A DNA stretch of 64,000 bases from Welwitschia mirabilis (Eukaryota > Gnetophyta > Gnetopsida > Welwitschiales): assembly GCA_051453625.1 (NCBI GenBank), contig JBOZIK010000001.1, forward strand, positions 102,237,210 through 102,301,209, in the 5' to 3' direction. Shown here piece after piece: positions 44,986 through 56,130 of this stretch. Made by a program: the position numbers and the translations under genes. The notes under the pieces were generated by a model, which worked only from the letters and a program-made list of their open reading frames with translations, was not told the DNA's origin and did not search any database. Within the stretch, counting starts at the first letter, position 1. Each line of letters starts with the position of its first letter.

Positions 44986-46310
44986 GAGGATGTGTGCTGA
45001 ACAATGGTGGACTCTTCTATTTCTAGAACCGGACTATCAAAATATATCTTAATTTCCCCTTCCTCTTCACTAAGAGTAATGTATTAAAGCATATGAAAGA
45101 CATTAACATCTTCGTCGTCACTAATATCATCTAAGGCATGCATTTTTATCTCAACATCTTGATAGAAAGGATCATTCTCCTTCTTGATACATAAGGCATG
45201 ATAAACTCGCATTTTATTTAAAATAAAATTATATTTTGTATCGATTTGATACCTTTTCTTTAAAATAAGGATGGGTATTTGTGTAATTTTATAGTGAAAA
45301 ACCTTTGCAATATGTGACACATCTCGTAGAAAGCTTATTATGTGCCCTTAATATACCAGTTGACCACCAGTTGGATGTGTAACTTAAAGCAACGGATTTA
45401 TCCTTGAAATAAGCATCTCTTCAACCTGTGTAAGATGAGATAAAATAAAAGGCTATGGGCCTGGATTCATATTGTTCAAAGCACAAAAATGTCTAATTTC
45501 TTCATCAGCAGCTGTGATGCCTTTTTTTTTCTCATATTAACAACATCTACAGGTAGGGATATGTATACCTTATACCAACTCTATGGAATAATACATCTCA
45601 TTACAAATTGTGCATGATCTTGGTTGGGTAAATACTCGTATTTCTCTCTAAAATGTTTTAATTCCTTTATATATATTACCATTATGTTTATGTAAGGATA
45701 CAGAGGTAGATTCAATGTTTGCTCAAGAGTTCCTGTAAAGAAGATGATATTGAAGTTTGATACTATTACATTACACTTCCCTTTTCATCATTCTCTCTAT
45801 AAGTGTGATTGTTAATTATGATAAACATCCTCTCCCATAATCTCTTTCTGTCACCTTACATATTCTTATCTTATTATTAATAATAAAGTACTCTGTGTGT
45901 TAGACATGCGACTTGTAAATGTCATATCATTGTTTACTAACTATTCATTAACTCCTACTAAGGGGTTATTTCTATAGGCATGTCTTCCATTTATTGATTT
46001 AGTTCTTACACTGTATGATTAATTAAGTATCCTATTGTTATACCAAATGATGTAGTACTATGTTGAATAGCTGCATTGTTCATGTTTTTTATGAACATAA
46101 AAAAGAGTGAGTTTATTACAAATCTAGTTTTGATAAAGTAGTAAAGTTATAAATAAAATTAAGTCATACCTTCTTAATTATTATTGTTACTGTTATCATT
46201 ACATATGTTTAAAGACTTTGTTGAGTGCGCAGTTTCCTTATGAAGTCTTTCCCTCTCCCGATATCTTCTTTGCCTTTCACAATTAAGAACTTGCTAGTGT
46301 TCCATCTTAG
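44986..46310 (-). pseudogene. Helitron transposase N-terminal region (DUF6570-like), pseudogene
   Basis: Minus strand, upstream of the Rep domain. A probable start MDSKMEH (46310) precedes a basic RQRRYRERERLHKETA stretch. The central domain has HLTQVEEMLISRINPLL (about 45390-45440), then HPTGGQLVY and GHIISFLRD. A 78-codon clean frame follows (45084-45320): MSHIAKVFHYKITQIPILIL, KYNFILNKMRVYHAL and NDPFYQDVEI. This order (L-S-VEE-LI-R, GGQ-Y-GH-I-F-D, V-L-ALW/AL, N-Y-D-I) matches the DUF6570 domain that precedes Helitron_like_N in many plant elements. It may bind transposon DNA, though its role is not established. Stops occur in the flanks. Confidence 0.78.
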
Positions 46311-47100
46311 AATCCATTCAACATAAATAAAAAGGAATACAAAAAAGTACGTTTAAAAAATAAATGCAACTGAAAGAATGAACGAAATGTAAACAAATTT
46401 AAAAATTTTAAGTTAAAACCTATGTAAAAGAAGAAAAGACTTAATTTTACAAAACTCATTTTTATAAAAAACCTAATTTAAAAATACTTGGTTAAAAAAA
46501 TATAAGTTAAAAAACTTAATTTTCTAAAATACCTACTTTATAAAACACTTAATTTACAAAATCTTGATTAAAAAAATAAATGTGATTTAAAGAAATTGAA
46601 TTTAAAAAAGAAATTGACTTTAAAAAAGGCTAATGTAAAAAAAAGCAAACTTAATCTGAAATAATAATCTTTAAAAAATAAATTTAGTTTAAAAATAATT
46701 AATTAAAAAGATAATTTAAAATAATTAATTTTATTTAAATAACTTAATTCATAAACAACCAAATTTAAAAATAATCCTCATTAACAAATAAATCTGGTCT
46801 ACAAAAATTAATTTAAAAAACTTAAAATTAAAAAGTTTAATATAAAGAAAAAGAAAATCTAATCTAAACTACAAAGATATTTTTACCAAATTCATTTTTA
46901 AAAAACTTAATTAAGAAAAACCTATAGTTTAAAAAAATAAAAATAAAAATAAATTTAGAAGATGTAAATTTAAAAATTATTATCATTATTTTTTGTATTA
47001 TACGTTTTCCATTTAATTTTTAAGTTCTGCTATCTATCATATTTAAAAAAAATGAAAGTTCCTCAAAAAATGTACAATATACAAATCTAAATATTAATTA
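46311..47100. repeat. Extremely AT-rich low-complexity block
   Basis: Nearly 800 bp of quasi-repetitive A/T sequence built from variants of aaacttaattta and taaaaaaata, with no credible frame. It lies directly upstream (minus sense) of the Helitron start codon, so it may be expanded 5' leader or promoter sequence, or simply degenerate DNA. Confidence 0.7.
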
Positions 47101-47626
47101 AAGCCATAGTTTAATTTATGTTTAACTAATACTATATAGATGTTATAAATCTTTTACAAAAATTAATTATTGGTTTTATCATAAATATTATTCTCTTTAT
47201 TAGAATTTTTTTGATCACCATATAAAATAAGATCTTAGTTTTAGTTTAGAATTTTTGTTATTATTCATGTAAAAATGGCCAAAGGAAAATAAACATTGAT
47301 ATTAAAAATACATTTTCAAAGTAAAAATATTAAAATTCTAAATTTGTGTTACAATATTTTTCAAATTCTTGCAGTGAACATTACCATTAAGCAGAGAATC
47401 AATAATGATTAGAGCACAGAATGTTTCAATTTTCATCATTAGAATGTAGAAAAATGGAATGAATTGGGAAAAGGAGCATACCTTCAGAGACAAAGAATTC
47501 CACTTATTCAGAGCAAATTTCATTTCTACACAGCAAAAGCTTCAGAGTGAATTTACTTTTCAACTTACTGATTGTATTTTAATTACATGCGTGAGTTTGG
47601 CCTTATTTTATAGGGGGAATATGGCT

Positions 47627-47912
47627 CTAAATTAATTTAGGTTTGCTATTTCAAAAATTAATTCTTTATTTTTAATCAAAGATATAATTTTAGCATAGCC
47701 ATTAATTTAGGTTTGACATTTTAAAAGTTAATTTTTTATTATTTAACTAAAGATATAATTTTAGTATGACCCCAAAATTTGGTTCATTTTTTCAAAAATT
47801 AGTGTTTTATTTTTTACCTAAAGATATAATTTTAGTGTGATCCCAAAAATAGGTTTGTCATTTCAAAAATTATTTTTAACTAAAATGATAATTTTAGTAT
47901 AGCCCTGTTGCA
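47627..47912 (+). repeat. Tandem array, ~4 x 70 bp
   Basis: Four imperfect units, each with an aggtttg/catttcaaaaatta block followed by taaagatataattttagtat and gacc/agcc. They begin near 47633, 47703, 47774 and 47845. The last ends in tatagccctgttgcagtgcg, where the composition changes. In minus orientation it lies ~1.3 kb upstream of the Helitron start, where a 5' terminus could be. Confidence 0.8.
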
Positions 47913-50900
47913 GTGCGTATTTGTACGAACGTTACGTCCTTAAACAAATCCTAAAAATCACCAAAATATATATTGCACAATACAACACACTAATATAGGC
48001 GGGACTAGACTCAAATGTCATAAGGCACAGGTGAGAAGAAAGAGAATTGATTTCAAATAAAATACTTATGCATTTTTTAGTACAATGAAATAATAATGCA
48101 AGTAAACAATGCAAATTAACACACTATGCAAATGAGATGCAAAATCTATTCTAAATACAACATCTATTTGATTACCAAATTAACCTATTATGGAGATCAG
48201 CCCTGTATAATCTAGATCAATCAAGGAAAGCCATTACGAAAGTAAGACCAACCTAAACTATCAGGTGCATCTAAATTAATAAAAATAATGCAAAGTTAAT
48301 CTAAGAAATGAAATTCAATGCACCTAACTAATCATATCAACCTTAACAAAGGTTGCTTATGTGATCCATATCATAGATAAAGCTATCATGAATTCATAAG
48401 CAATATAAACCATAAAGGAGATACACATAATAAAAGATATGAAAAGAAAAATAGAGTTTTGATTAATTCGAACTAATATCTATATTACAGACTAGTAGCA
48501 CCTCGATGAAGAATACATAGCCCAAAACCAAGGAAGACGTATCTCTGTAACAACAAGAAATGGATCTTCTACTCTTCGATCTCTTGTCACAAGAATTTTC
48601 AGTGCTAAAGAAGATAAATTCAGAGTCGAGTGTAAAGGAGGTATTTATTACAAACGAAAACTCTAAAAACAACAAATACTATCAAACATGATAAAATCCT
48701 AATAGCCATGCAATAAGGCACAAGACACATGGAAAAAGTTTGGTAAAGTGTTATATTTAGATTATGTCCTGCTTATCGTTCAGATATCATAGGAGATGAT
48801 GCCACATCATACAGAATCCAGATCAGCTGCCAGATTAGTCCAGTAAGCATCCTAGTCAGCATAGATTTTTCTATCGTCTATACAATTGTCTAGATGATAA
48901 CGTGAATGATGGACTTTGTAAAGATGTTTATTATGTCAGATCAGCCTCTTTATAATAGGATTGCTATTTTAGATAGAAAGTATTGTAATTTTTCTAAAAT
49001 GCTATCAAATGTAATGAAGATTGCATGTTTTCATGATATTTGCCTTAGCTCTCCATTATCATCAAAAATCAGCATAAACATATCTAATGTCTTGCAAAAC
49101 TACTCAAAATACCTAACAAATACATACATTTTAGTAGTGCAACATAGCCACCCCACATAGCCTTGTCAGTCCTTGACAAACTCAGGTGAACAACCATGAT
49201 TATGAGCTAAATTAATTAAAGATAAATCAACTAAGAAACTATAAAATAAACACAGAAATAATCTCAAAAATCTCATAATGAAGAATAGAATTGTCACAAA
49301 CAGATAACTAAACATTTCACCTATGTAGAGTAAGTGGTAGTACTATTGTCCTAGTGGTTGTCTGGACAATGGAAAGGACGATAGGCTTAAAAATTGTTCT
49401 TAAAAAATAGAAGCCTGTAAAATTTTTTTTAGAAAGATAAACATTAATACGTAATAATATTAATAGTCCCTCATTCAAATATATAACATATTATGAAAAA
49501 TAATCATGTATAACATAAAATTTCATCATCATGAAATGTCTCAATAATATTATGTGTAATAATATCTCAAAAATAAAAAAAAGGACACAGTGATAATACT
49601 CAGAAAATCATGTCTATATAAAGTCATGAGTTTTTAATGCAATCCACAAAGGGAAGATACATAATACAACATAATAAATCACTCCCCTCATCATACCAAA
49701 ATAAATCCCTAATGTGTAGTAGGATTAGGTGTAAGTGCAGAAGATAAAGGGTGCTTGGGATCTATAGAAAAATGATGATCAAGGACTATCATAATGAAGC
49801 GTGTAGTCTCGTCTCCCTATATTCTAACTTCCTCTAGAATGTTAACTATCATAATGTGCTCAATGTGTAATATGCGTTAATGTATATCAGTCAGCTACGT
49901 CTCGGTATGCTGAACTCTCTTCTTAACCGTGGATGTCCTCTACTCTAGCGTGGTAAAACCTCGGTCTACAACCTCTCTAATGCTCTATGCAATGTCTACC
50001 AGGAGAGCTTGAATCTTCTCAATGGTGATACTAACTGTGGGTCTATGTATCTGAGGTCTCTCTGCCTCTCCTAGAATTTGTATGTCCATAGCCTATAGGT
50101 AATGAGCTAAAGTCTGAAGATGCGTGAATCTTTGCTTTCCTACAGGCTCAAGTATACAAAAGCATCTAAACATGGTTGAGAAGAGGCATGTATATCCCAG
50201 AGTCTATAGCTATCAAGCTTTAATCATGGTCCTGAGTCTTCTCTCAATAAATGTCAGTAAGTTCATCTNNNNNNNNNNNNNNNNNNNNNNNNNNNNNNNN
50301 NNNNNNNNNNNNNNNNNNNNNNNNNNNNNNNNNNNNNNNNNNNNNNNNNNNNNNNNNNNNNNNNNNNNNNNNNNNNNNNNNNNNNNNNNNNNNNNNNNNN
50401 NNNNNNNNNNNNNNNNNNNNNNNNNNNNNNNNNNNNNNNNNNNNNNNNNNNNNNNNNNNNNNNNNNNNNNNNNNNNNNNNNNNNNNNNNNNNNNNNNNNN
50501 NNNNNNNNNNNNNNNNNNNNNNNNNNNNNNNNNNNNNNNNNNNNNNNNNNNNNNNNNNNNNNNNNNNNNNNNNNNNNNNNNNNNNNNNNNNNNNNNNNNN
50601 NNNNNNNNNNNNNNNNNNNNNNNCAAGATCAAGTGGAAATCACTAAAATGTGTCTAATGGAAGCTCTAAACAACTCCATAAATCAATTTTTATGTGTAAG
50701 AATCGTGAAAATACGTCTTGCTCCCCTTAAGAGAATCAATACATCTCGTATTGCATAATCGTGCAAAGAAAAATGTGAAACGCAAGAAAAATCGAAAAGG
50801 ATAAACAAGAGGGCCCCACATAAGGTCAAAAATGAAAGTGCTTAAATCAAAAATCTAACCTAGTAGAAACATAAAGCTTGTCATACTAATCAATTTACAT

Positions 50901-52737
50901 ATAAGGACTACTATGTTTTAACTTATGTTTTTTAAGAAAAGGAGGTTTAAAGATAAGAACCTAATTCTACCTTGTAAAACATACAAATCCAAATATCTTG
51001 CAAAATATGCAACGAAAATTAGATCTGTATGTACCAAATCAAAGATCACAAAAAACTAAAGGATATACGTGAAAACGTTATGCTAAAAGGTTCAAAAATA
51101 GAAGAAAAAATAAAAAATAACAAGGGAGAGAAAAACATATCTCATTTTGACAAGTTCATTCAAATCTCGAAATCTGGGACACTAAACTCGTGGGTAAAAA
51201 ATTCAAGACATTGGTAGGCTCTAGCGTGATGGTTTTCTCTCAAAGAAATGGATGAAAATAACTCAGAAATGGAAAAATGATGGAAATGAATCATGACAAC
51301 AATTTTATCACACTGTCATCCAGTCGCATCATTTGATGACTCTCAAAAAAATCTCAGCCATTATCCACTTTGTCGTCTGGATGATAGAACTTTAAAAGTT
51401 TTCAGAAAAATGAATATGTTAGCTAAAGATGTTAGGCTCATATATCAGTGTAAAGGTATCAAATTTTATTAGAAAAACTTGAAAGATAAGCAATGGTAAA
51501 GAATCATAATGGATAAGAGCCTTGAATGAGGAAAACTTCAAATAATTAAAAGATAAGGCGATGAAAATGCACTAAGTAGGATGAAGCCTGAAAACGAAAA
51601 CTAAACAAATGTGTCCAAATTGAAAAATAATCATGAAAATATGCAGAACTCCAAAAGACTTAAAGGAACAACATAAAAATCATAAGTAAACTCATCTAAG
51701 CATAAAATAAGATAATCTAGTTAAAATGATAAAATAAAGTCAACTTTTATGAATAAAACAACACAAGTAAAAATGAAAGTAACAACAAGAAAACTATTGA
51801 ATGATAAGGTCCTAAAAATAAACTATTGAATGATAAGGTCGTAAAAATAATGATGAAAAAGTACAGATATGACTTTGAAATAACAAATCAAACAACCAAA
51901 TAAAAAGATAGCGCATCTACTCTAAATTCTAATGTAGCAAACTCCCTTGGAAGACATCATAAAGCCACCTAAGTAAAGATGTGTGATAAAATGTACTGAC
52001 TCCATAAAGTTCCACTCAAAAAGCTAGTGATTATGATAACATCAAAGATCAAGTACTTAAAGCAATAAATAATAAGACCAAAAGCTGCTCAGAAATGAAC
52101 TCGTCTATTCACACCCCAAAATAGACTTGAACATTTAAAAATGAAATGATCATGTGGAAATGCTCAGAATTTAGATAACAAGTAATGCCTTGATGATATC
52201 AGGAATACTACTGATCCTATAACCTCAAAGTTTTATTATTACTTTCCATGATAAGAAGAGTGCAACCACAATCAAAGAAGTAAGGACTCACGAAGCATGC
52301 TCAACTAATTCCCTAGTGGAGTTCCCACAGCTACTAAAACTGCCAAAGATTCCTTTCCGAAAAATTTACCCTAATGCAGTAAGACATCATAGTAACCATG
52401 TATTTTAACACAGATATAATAGATCATGATTATTATTCTTTTTCCCCTTTTTTTTTATAAATCCCACATGACCATCCACTCAAAAAGCGAAGGTGAAGAA
52501 GTAAGATGAAAGACAGAAAAAAAGAACATCTAAGTAACTGAAGACCTCACACCATTGAGAAAAACATAATAACTAAGGCATCTTCCTTTAAAATGAAGTT
52601 CATAGACATGTGAATGTCTTAAGATTGGGTAAATCCAATCTTATCATTATAAAATTCCCAAGTATGAATACTAGTTATGGAAACTTCATAAAACAAACAC
52701 ATAAGTTAAATATGATCAAGTGACATCATAACATCTA
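47913..52737. other. AT-rich stretch with a 375-N gap, little identified
   Basis: It includes the gap at 50269-50643, whose flanks are not duplicates, and a somewhat less AT-rich block at 49790-50260 that may be decayed retrotransposon interior. Short related motifs with gtctggac/gatgata occur near 48870, 49357 and 51350. A 35-bp duplication lies at about 51785-51855. No coding domain was recognised. It is probably the 3' untranslated part of the minus-strand gypsy element. Confidence 0.4.
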
Positions 52738-54470
52738 CTAAAGAAATATGCTAAGAGATAATTCATACAATGGTAGGGAGGAAGTCCTCCTCGTCGATGG
52801 GACCTCCAAGACAATTGCTTCTATCATGTTCAAGGTTGCATTGAAAGGTGTTTCATATATTTTTAACTTTTGTTCATTAACTTTTTGAATCTCCATAGTG
52901 TCTAAGTCGGAAATCTCAACTAAGCTATTAGAATGTACTTTTTCTATAAGATAAAGACCTAACCATTTATAGGTTAACTTGTTGTGTAAAAAATGCACTT
53001 TAATGTTATACAAAAGAACAAGTTGACCAGGTTCAAACTTTTTATGAAATAGCTTTTTATCATGTTTGAACTTAGCTTGAGCTTTGTGAATGAATTGATG
53101 ATGTATGACACATGTACATTTTTCATCTAAGTGATTAAGTGGGGCTAATCTATTTTTAATATTTTTATAAAGATCTATAAGATTAAGTTGATGGGAAGAA
53201 TGATAAGAGCTATAACACACATCAATTGGTAAAACTCAAACTTTTTCTTATACAAGTTTATAAGGTGAAAAACTAATAGAATTACCTCAAGTAGTATGGT
53301 AAGCCTAAAGAACATTGTTAAGCTTAGAAGCCCAAGATTTCTTAGTAATGAAAATAAGTTTTTGAAGCATTTTCTTTATTTCTCTATTTGCATTTCAGCT
53401 TGATCATTGGTTTGTAGATGATAAGCATAAGCTACTCTATATTTAATTCCAATGAATAAAAAAAGTCTTCTAAAAAGATGATTTATAAAATGACTTCCTT
53501 AATCACTAATGATAATTCTGCGAAAACCAAAACATTGAAAAATATGAGTTCTAACAAAAGCATAAATAGTTCAGGCATCATTCATAAAAGTAAAAATGGC
53601 TTCAACCCATTTAGTAACATAATCAACAACCACTAAAATATAGTTCTTATCATTAGACGATGGTTTAATTGAGCCTANNNNNNNNNNNNNNNNNNNNNNN
53701 NNNNNNNNNNNNNNNNNNNNNNNNNNNNNNNNNNNNNNNNNNNNNNNNNNNNNNNNNNNNNNNNNNNNNNNNNNNNNNNNNNNNNNNNNNNNNNNNNNNN
53801 NNNNNNNNNNNNNNNNNNNNNNNNNNNNNNNNNNNNNNNNNNNNNNNNNNNNNNNNNNNNNNNNNNNNNNNNNNNNNNNNNNNNNNNNNNNNNNNNNNNN
53901 NNNNNNNNNNNNNNNNNNNNNNNNNNNNNNNNNNNNNNNNNNNNNNNNNNNNNNNNNNNNNNNNNNNNNNNNNNNNNNNNNNNNNNNNNNNNNNNNNNNN
54001 NNNNNNNNNNNNNNNNNNNNNNNNNNNNNNNNNNNNNNNNNNNNNNNNNNNNNNNNNNNNNNNNNNNNNNNNNNNNNNNNNNNNNNNNNNNNNNNNNNNN
54101 NNNNNNNNNNNNNNNNNNNNNNNNNNNNNNNNNNNNNNNNNNNNNNNNNNNNNNNNNNNNNNNNNNNNNNNNNNNNNNNNNNNNNNNNNNNNNNNNNNNN
54201 NNNNNNNNNNNNNNNNNNNNNNNNNNNNNNNNNNNNNNNNNNNNNNNNNNNNNNNNNNNNNNNNNNNNNNNNNNNNNNNNNNNNNNNNNNNNNNNNNNNN
54301 NNNNNNNNNNNNNNNNNNNNNNNNNNNNNNNNNNNNNNNNNNNNNNNNNNNNNNNNNNNNNNNNNNNNNNNNNNNNNNNNNNNNNNNNNNNNNNNNNNNN
54401 NNTAGTAACATAATCAACAACCACTAAAATATAGTTCTTATCATTAGACGATGGTTTAATTGAGCCTATA
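52738..54470 (-). pseudogene. Ty3/gypsy integrase core and C-terminus (Athila/Tat-like), pseudogene
   Basis: Minus strand. NYILVVVDYVTKWVEAIFT holds the first catalytic Asp (about 53595-53660), RIIISD-stop-GSHF the second (about 53495-53525), and QTNDQAEMQ the Glu region (about 53385-53410). The C-terminal part is a clean 160-codon frame (52738-53220), with KKFEPGQLVLLYNIKVHFLH, LTYKWLGLYLIEKVH and KVNEQKLKIYE, the usual gypsy KFxxGdLVLLynSr...WxGPYxV...NGxRLK block. The 66 bp encoding DKNYILVVVDYVT appear on both sides of the 725-N gap 53678-54402. Integrase has this once, so the gap is probably spurious. The frame has several stops. Confidence 0.85.
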
Positions 54471-55118
54471 AAATCAATTCCCTAATAATCAAAAGGTTCA
54501 CATTCAAGAATAGGTTTAAGGGGCATATCATAAGAACGAATAAGACTACCATAATAGTGATAAGCATTACACCTTCAAGCAAAATCAAAAGAGTTTGGAA
54601 AAAGACTCAGCCAATAAAAACTAGAGTGAAGAATTTTTATTGCCATTTTCTGTCAACTGAAATGACTTTTACAAACACCACCATGGCAAAAATAAAAAAT
54701 GTCTAACTTTTCCCATCCAGGCACACATTTTTTCATGATTTTTTGTTTGCACCTACAGTAAAGATATGGCTTTATCCATTCATAATCACCTATTTTATGA
54801 AGAAAAGATTTTCTTTGATTATGACTAAAGTTGTGGTGTTTTCATGGTAACAAAATAATTAACTATGTCAGCATACTAAGGAGGAGGATAAGTAGAAGAT
54901 ATAACAAAAAGCTATTCATTTGAAAAAGAATCATCAATCATGAGATCATTAAGAGAAGAAAAAGACGTGATAAATAATCTGCTACATTGTTATGTTTTTG
55001 CTTTATTGATGATGGTAAGATTAAATTCTTGCATGAGGAGAATGTATCTAATGATTCTAGCACTAGAATCTTTCTTGATCATAAGGTATCTAATAGCTAC
55101 ATGATTGATATAAATATT
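54471..55118 (-). pseudogene. Ty3/gypsy RNase H end and integrase zinc-binding region, pseudogene
   Basis: Minus strand, upstream of the integrase core. NIYINHVAIRYLMIKKDSSA and RIIRYILLMQEFNLTI (about 55040-55118) match the gypsy RNase H end VYTDHAAlkYLlsKKDAKpRLiRWiLLLQEFDLeI. NNVADYLSRL-like sequence follows, then SSTYPPPQYADIVNYFVT (about 54840-54900, Athila/Tat-type xxPWYADIVNYLVT). The zinc-binding region has KKCVPGWEKLDIFYFCHGGV, IKILHSSFYW and MPLKPILECEPFD. Frame changes separate the blocks. The RNase H homology ends exactly at 55118, where the CACTA end starts. Confidence 0.83.
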
Positions 55119-55530
55119 CACTACAAGAAATATAGGCTTTTTTTACCAAATGCATAAAAAAGCCTTGCCTTAAAAGCATAGTAAGGTATTTAAATTAAAA
55201 ACTTGCCTTTTGAGGCATTTTTCAAACAAACGCCATAAACTAACGCTTATGAGGCATTTTACTAATAAAACGCCTTAAAAAGGCTTAGAGGTGGATTATT
55301 AAACAATCACCTCCTTAAGAGTAGTAAATCCTTAAAAGGCTTTAAGGCTTTTTATTAGACAATCACCTCCTTGAGAGTAGTAATTCGTGTTGGGAGTGGT
55401 AATTCCTTTTGAGGCGTTTTATTAATCAAACACCTTAAAAGGCTTCAGAGACATTTTATTAATGAAATGCCTTAAAATGTTTTTAAGGTATTCTATTAAA
55501 CAATCGCCTCCTTGAGAGTAGTAATTCCTT
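55119..55530 (+). mobile_element. CACTA (En/Spm) transposon terminus with subterminal hairpin repeats
   Basis: Begins CACTACAAGAAATATAGGC, the classical plant CACTA terminal inverted repeat, preceded by ATT (55116-55118) as a possible 3-bp target duplication. It interrupts a gypsy RNase H gene at a codon-level breakpoint. The next ~400 bp hold repeats of aggcgtttta-ttaat-aaacgcctt type, each an imperfect inverted repeat (near 55250, 55412 and 55452). Three copies of caatcacctccttgagagta occur near 55304, 55360 and 55500. Such arrays bind the element's own DNA-binding protein in known CACTA elements. No matching right terminus was identified, so the element is truncated or extends an unknown distance. 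Confidence 0.8.
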
Positions 55531-55847
55531 CCTTCACGACGTCATCCCCTGTTTCTCCTTTCTATGATTTCTTCGTCTCCTATTGTAGCTTTCTATAATC
55601 AAAATATTCCTCCTCCCATCGAATAGGGGCGTCCAGGGCAGGAGGCAGGCCTGCTACGTTGATAGAGCCCGGTATCAGCGAATGACTGGATCCACGTGTA
55701 GGGGGCAGGAGGCAGGCATGCTTTTACCCCCACCATCTGTGATCACATCAATCCCTTTACCCCTTTTCTGCAGACAACTGCAAATGGTGCAGTAATGTTG
55801 TTTGGTAAAGGACTCAGTCACGTAGCTCCATGGGAAGGCCAAACATA
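55531..55847 (+). other. Less AT-rich block between CACTA subterminal repeats and SWEET fragment
   Basis: Contains two copies of ggcaggaggcaggc (about 55637 and 55704) and a 3' splice-site-like ttaccccttttctgcag (about 55757-55773) ~75 bp before the recognisable SWEET homology. No TIR. Composition differs visibly from the AT-rich surroundings. Confidence 0.5.
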
Positions 55848-56130
55848 AGCATCAAAAAATGTCATCTTCACAATGAGGCTACTCATTGTTGTTATTTGCA
55901 TTCTCTTCAATATTGACATGTGTGCCTCCCTTCTCATGATCATGAAAAGAGGTATATTGGAGAAGAGTCTAAAATGAATGCCATTAATAGTCTCAACGGT
56001 TCTATTGGCAAATGGTTGCACGTGGGTCATCTACAGGCTTTTTCCTTGACATCAACATTGTGCTACCAAATGGCGTCAGAGTAGTCTTCACGCTCCTGTA
56101 AATAGTGTTGCAAACCTACCATTATAAGAC
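55848..56130 (+). pseudogene. SWEET (MtN3/saliva) sugar transporter fragment
   Basis: Plus-strand reading SKNVIFTMRLLIVVICILFN then ASLLMIMKRGILEKSLK, stop, then MPLIVSTVLLANGCTWVIYR matches the second MtN3 repeat of SWEET proteins. The expected pattern is RxxivGiicxxfniimYaSPLxvMkxVI-xKSvxyMPfxlSlxxxxNGxxWxiYal. After a one-base shift it continues LDINIVLPNGVRVVFTLL, stop, IVLQTYHYK, matching FDxxIxiPNGxGxxxgxxQLxLYxxYY. The fragment thus covers roughly TM5 to TM7 of a seven-helix, ~250-residue facilitator. Stops (Tyr-to-stop and Gln-to-stop type) and a frameshift make it a pseudogene. The N-terminal repeat is not found nearby. Its position just inside a CACTA end suggests capture. Full-length SWEETs move sugars down their gradient across membranes. 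Confidence 0.72.

Noticed and set aside
53665-54427. Long open frames of ~250 codons on both strands
   Set aside because: They consist almost entirely of N.
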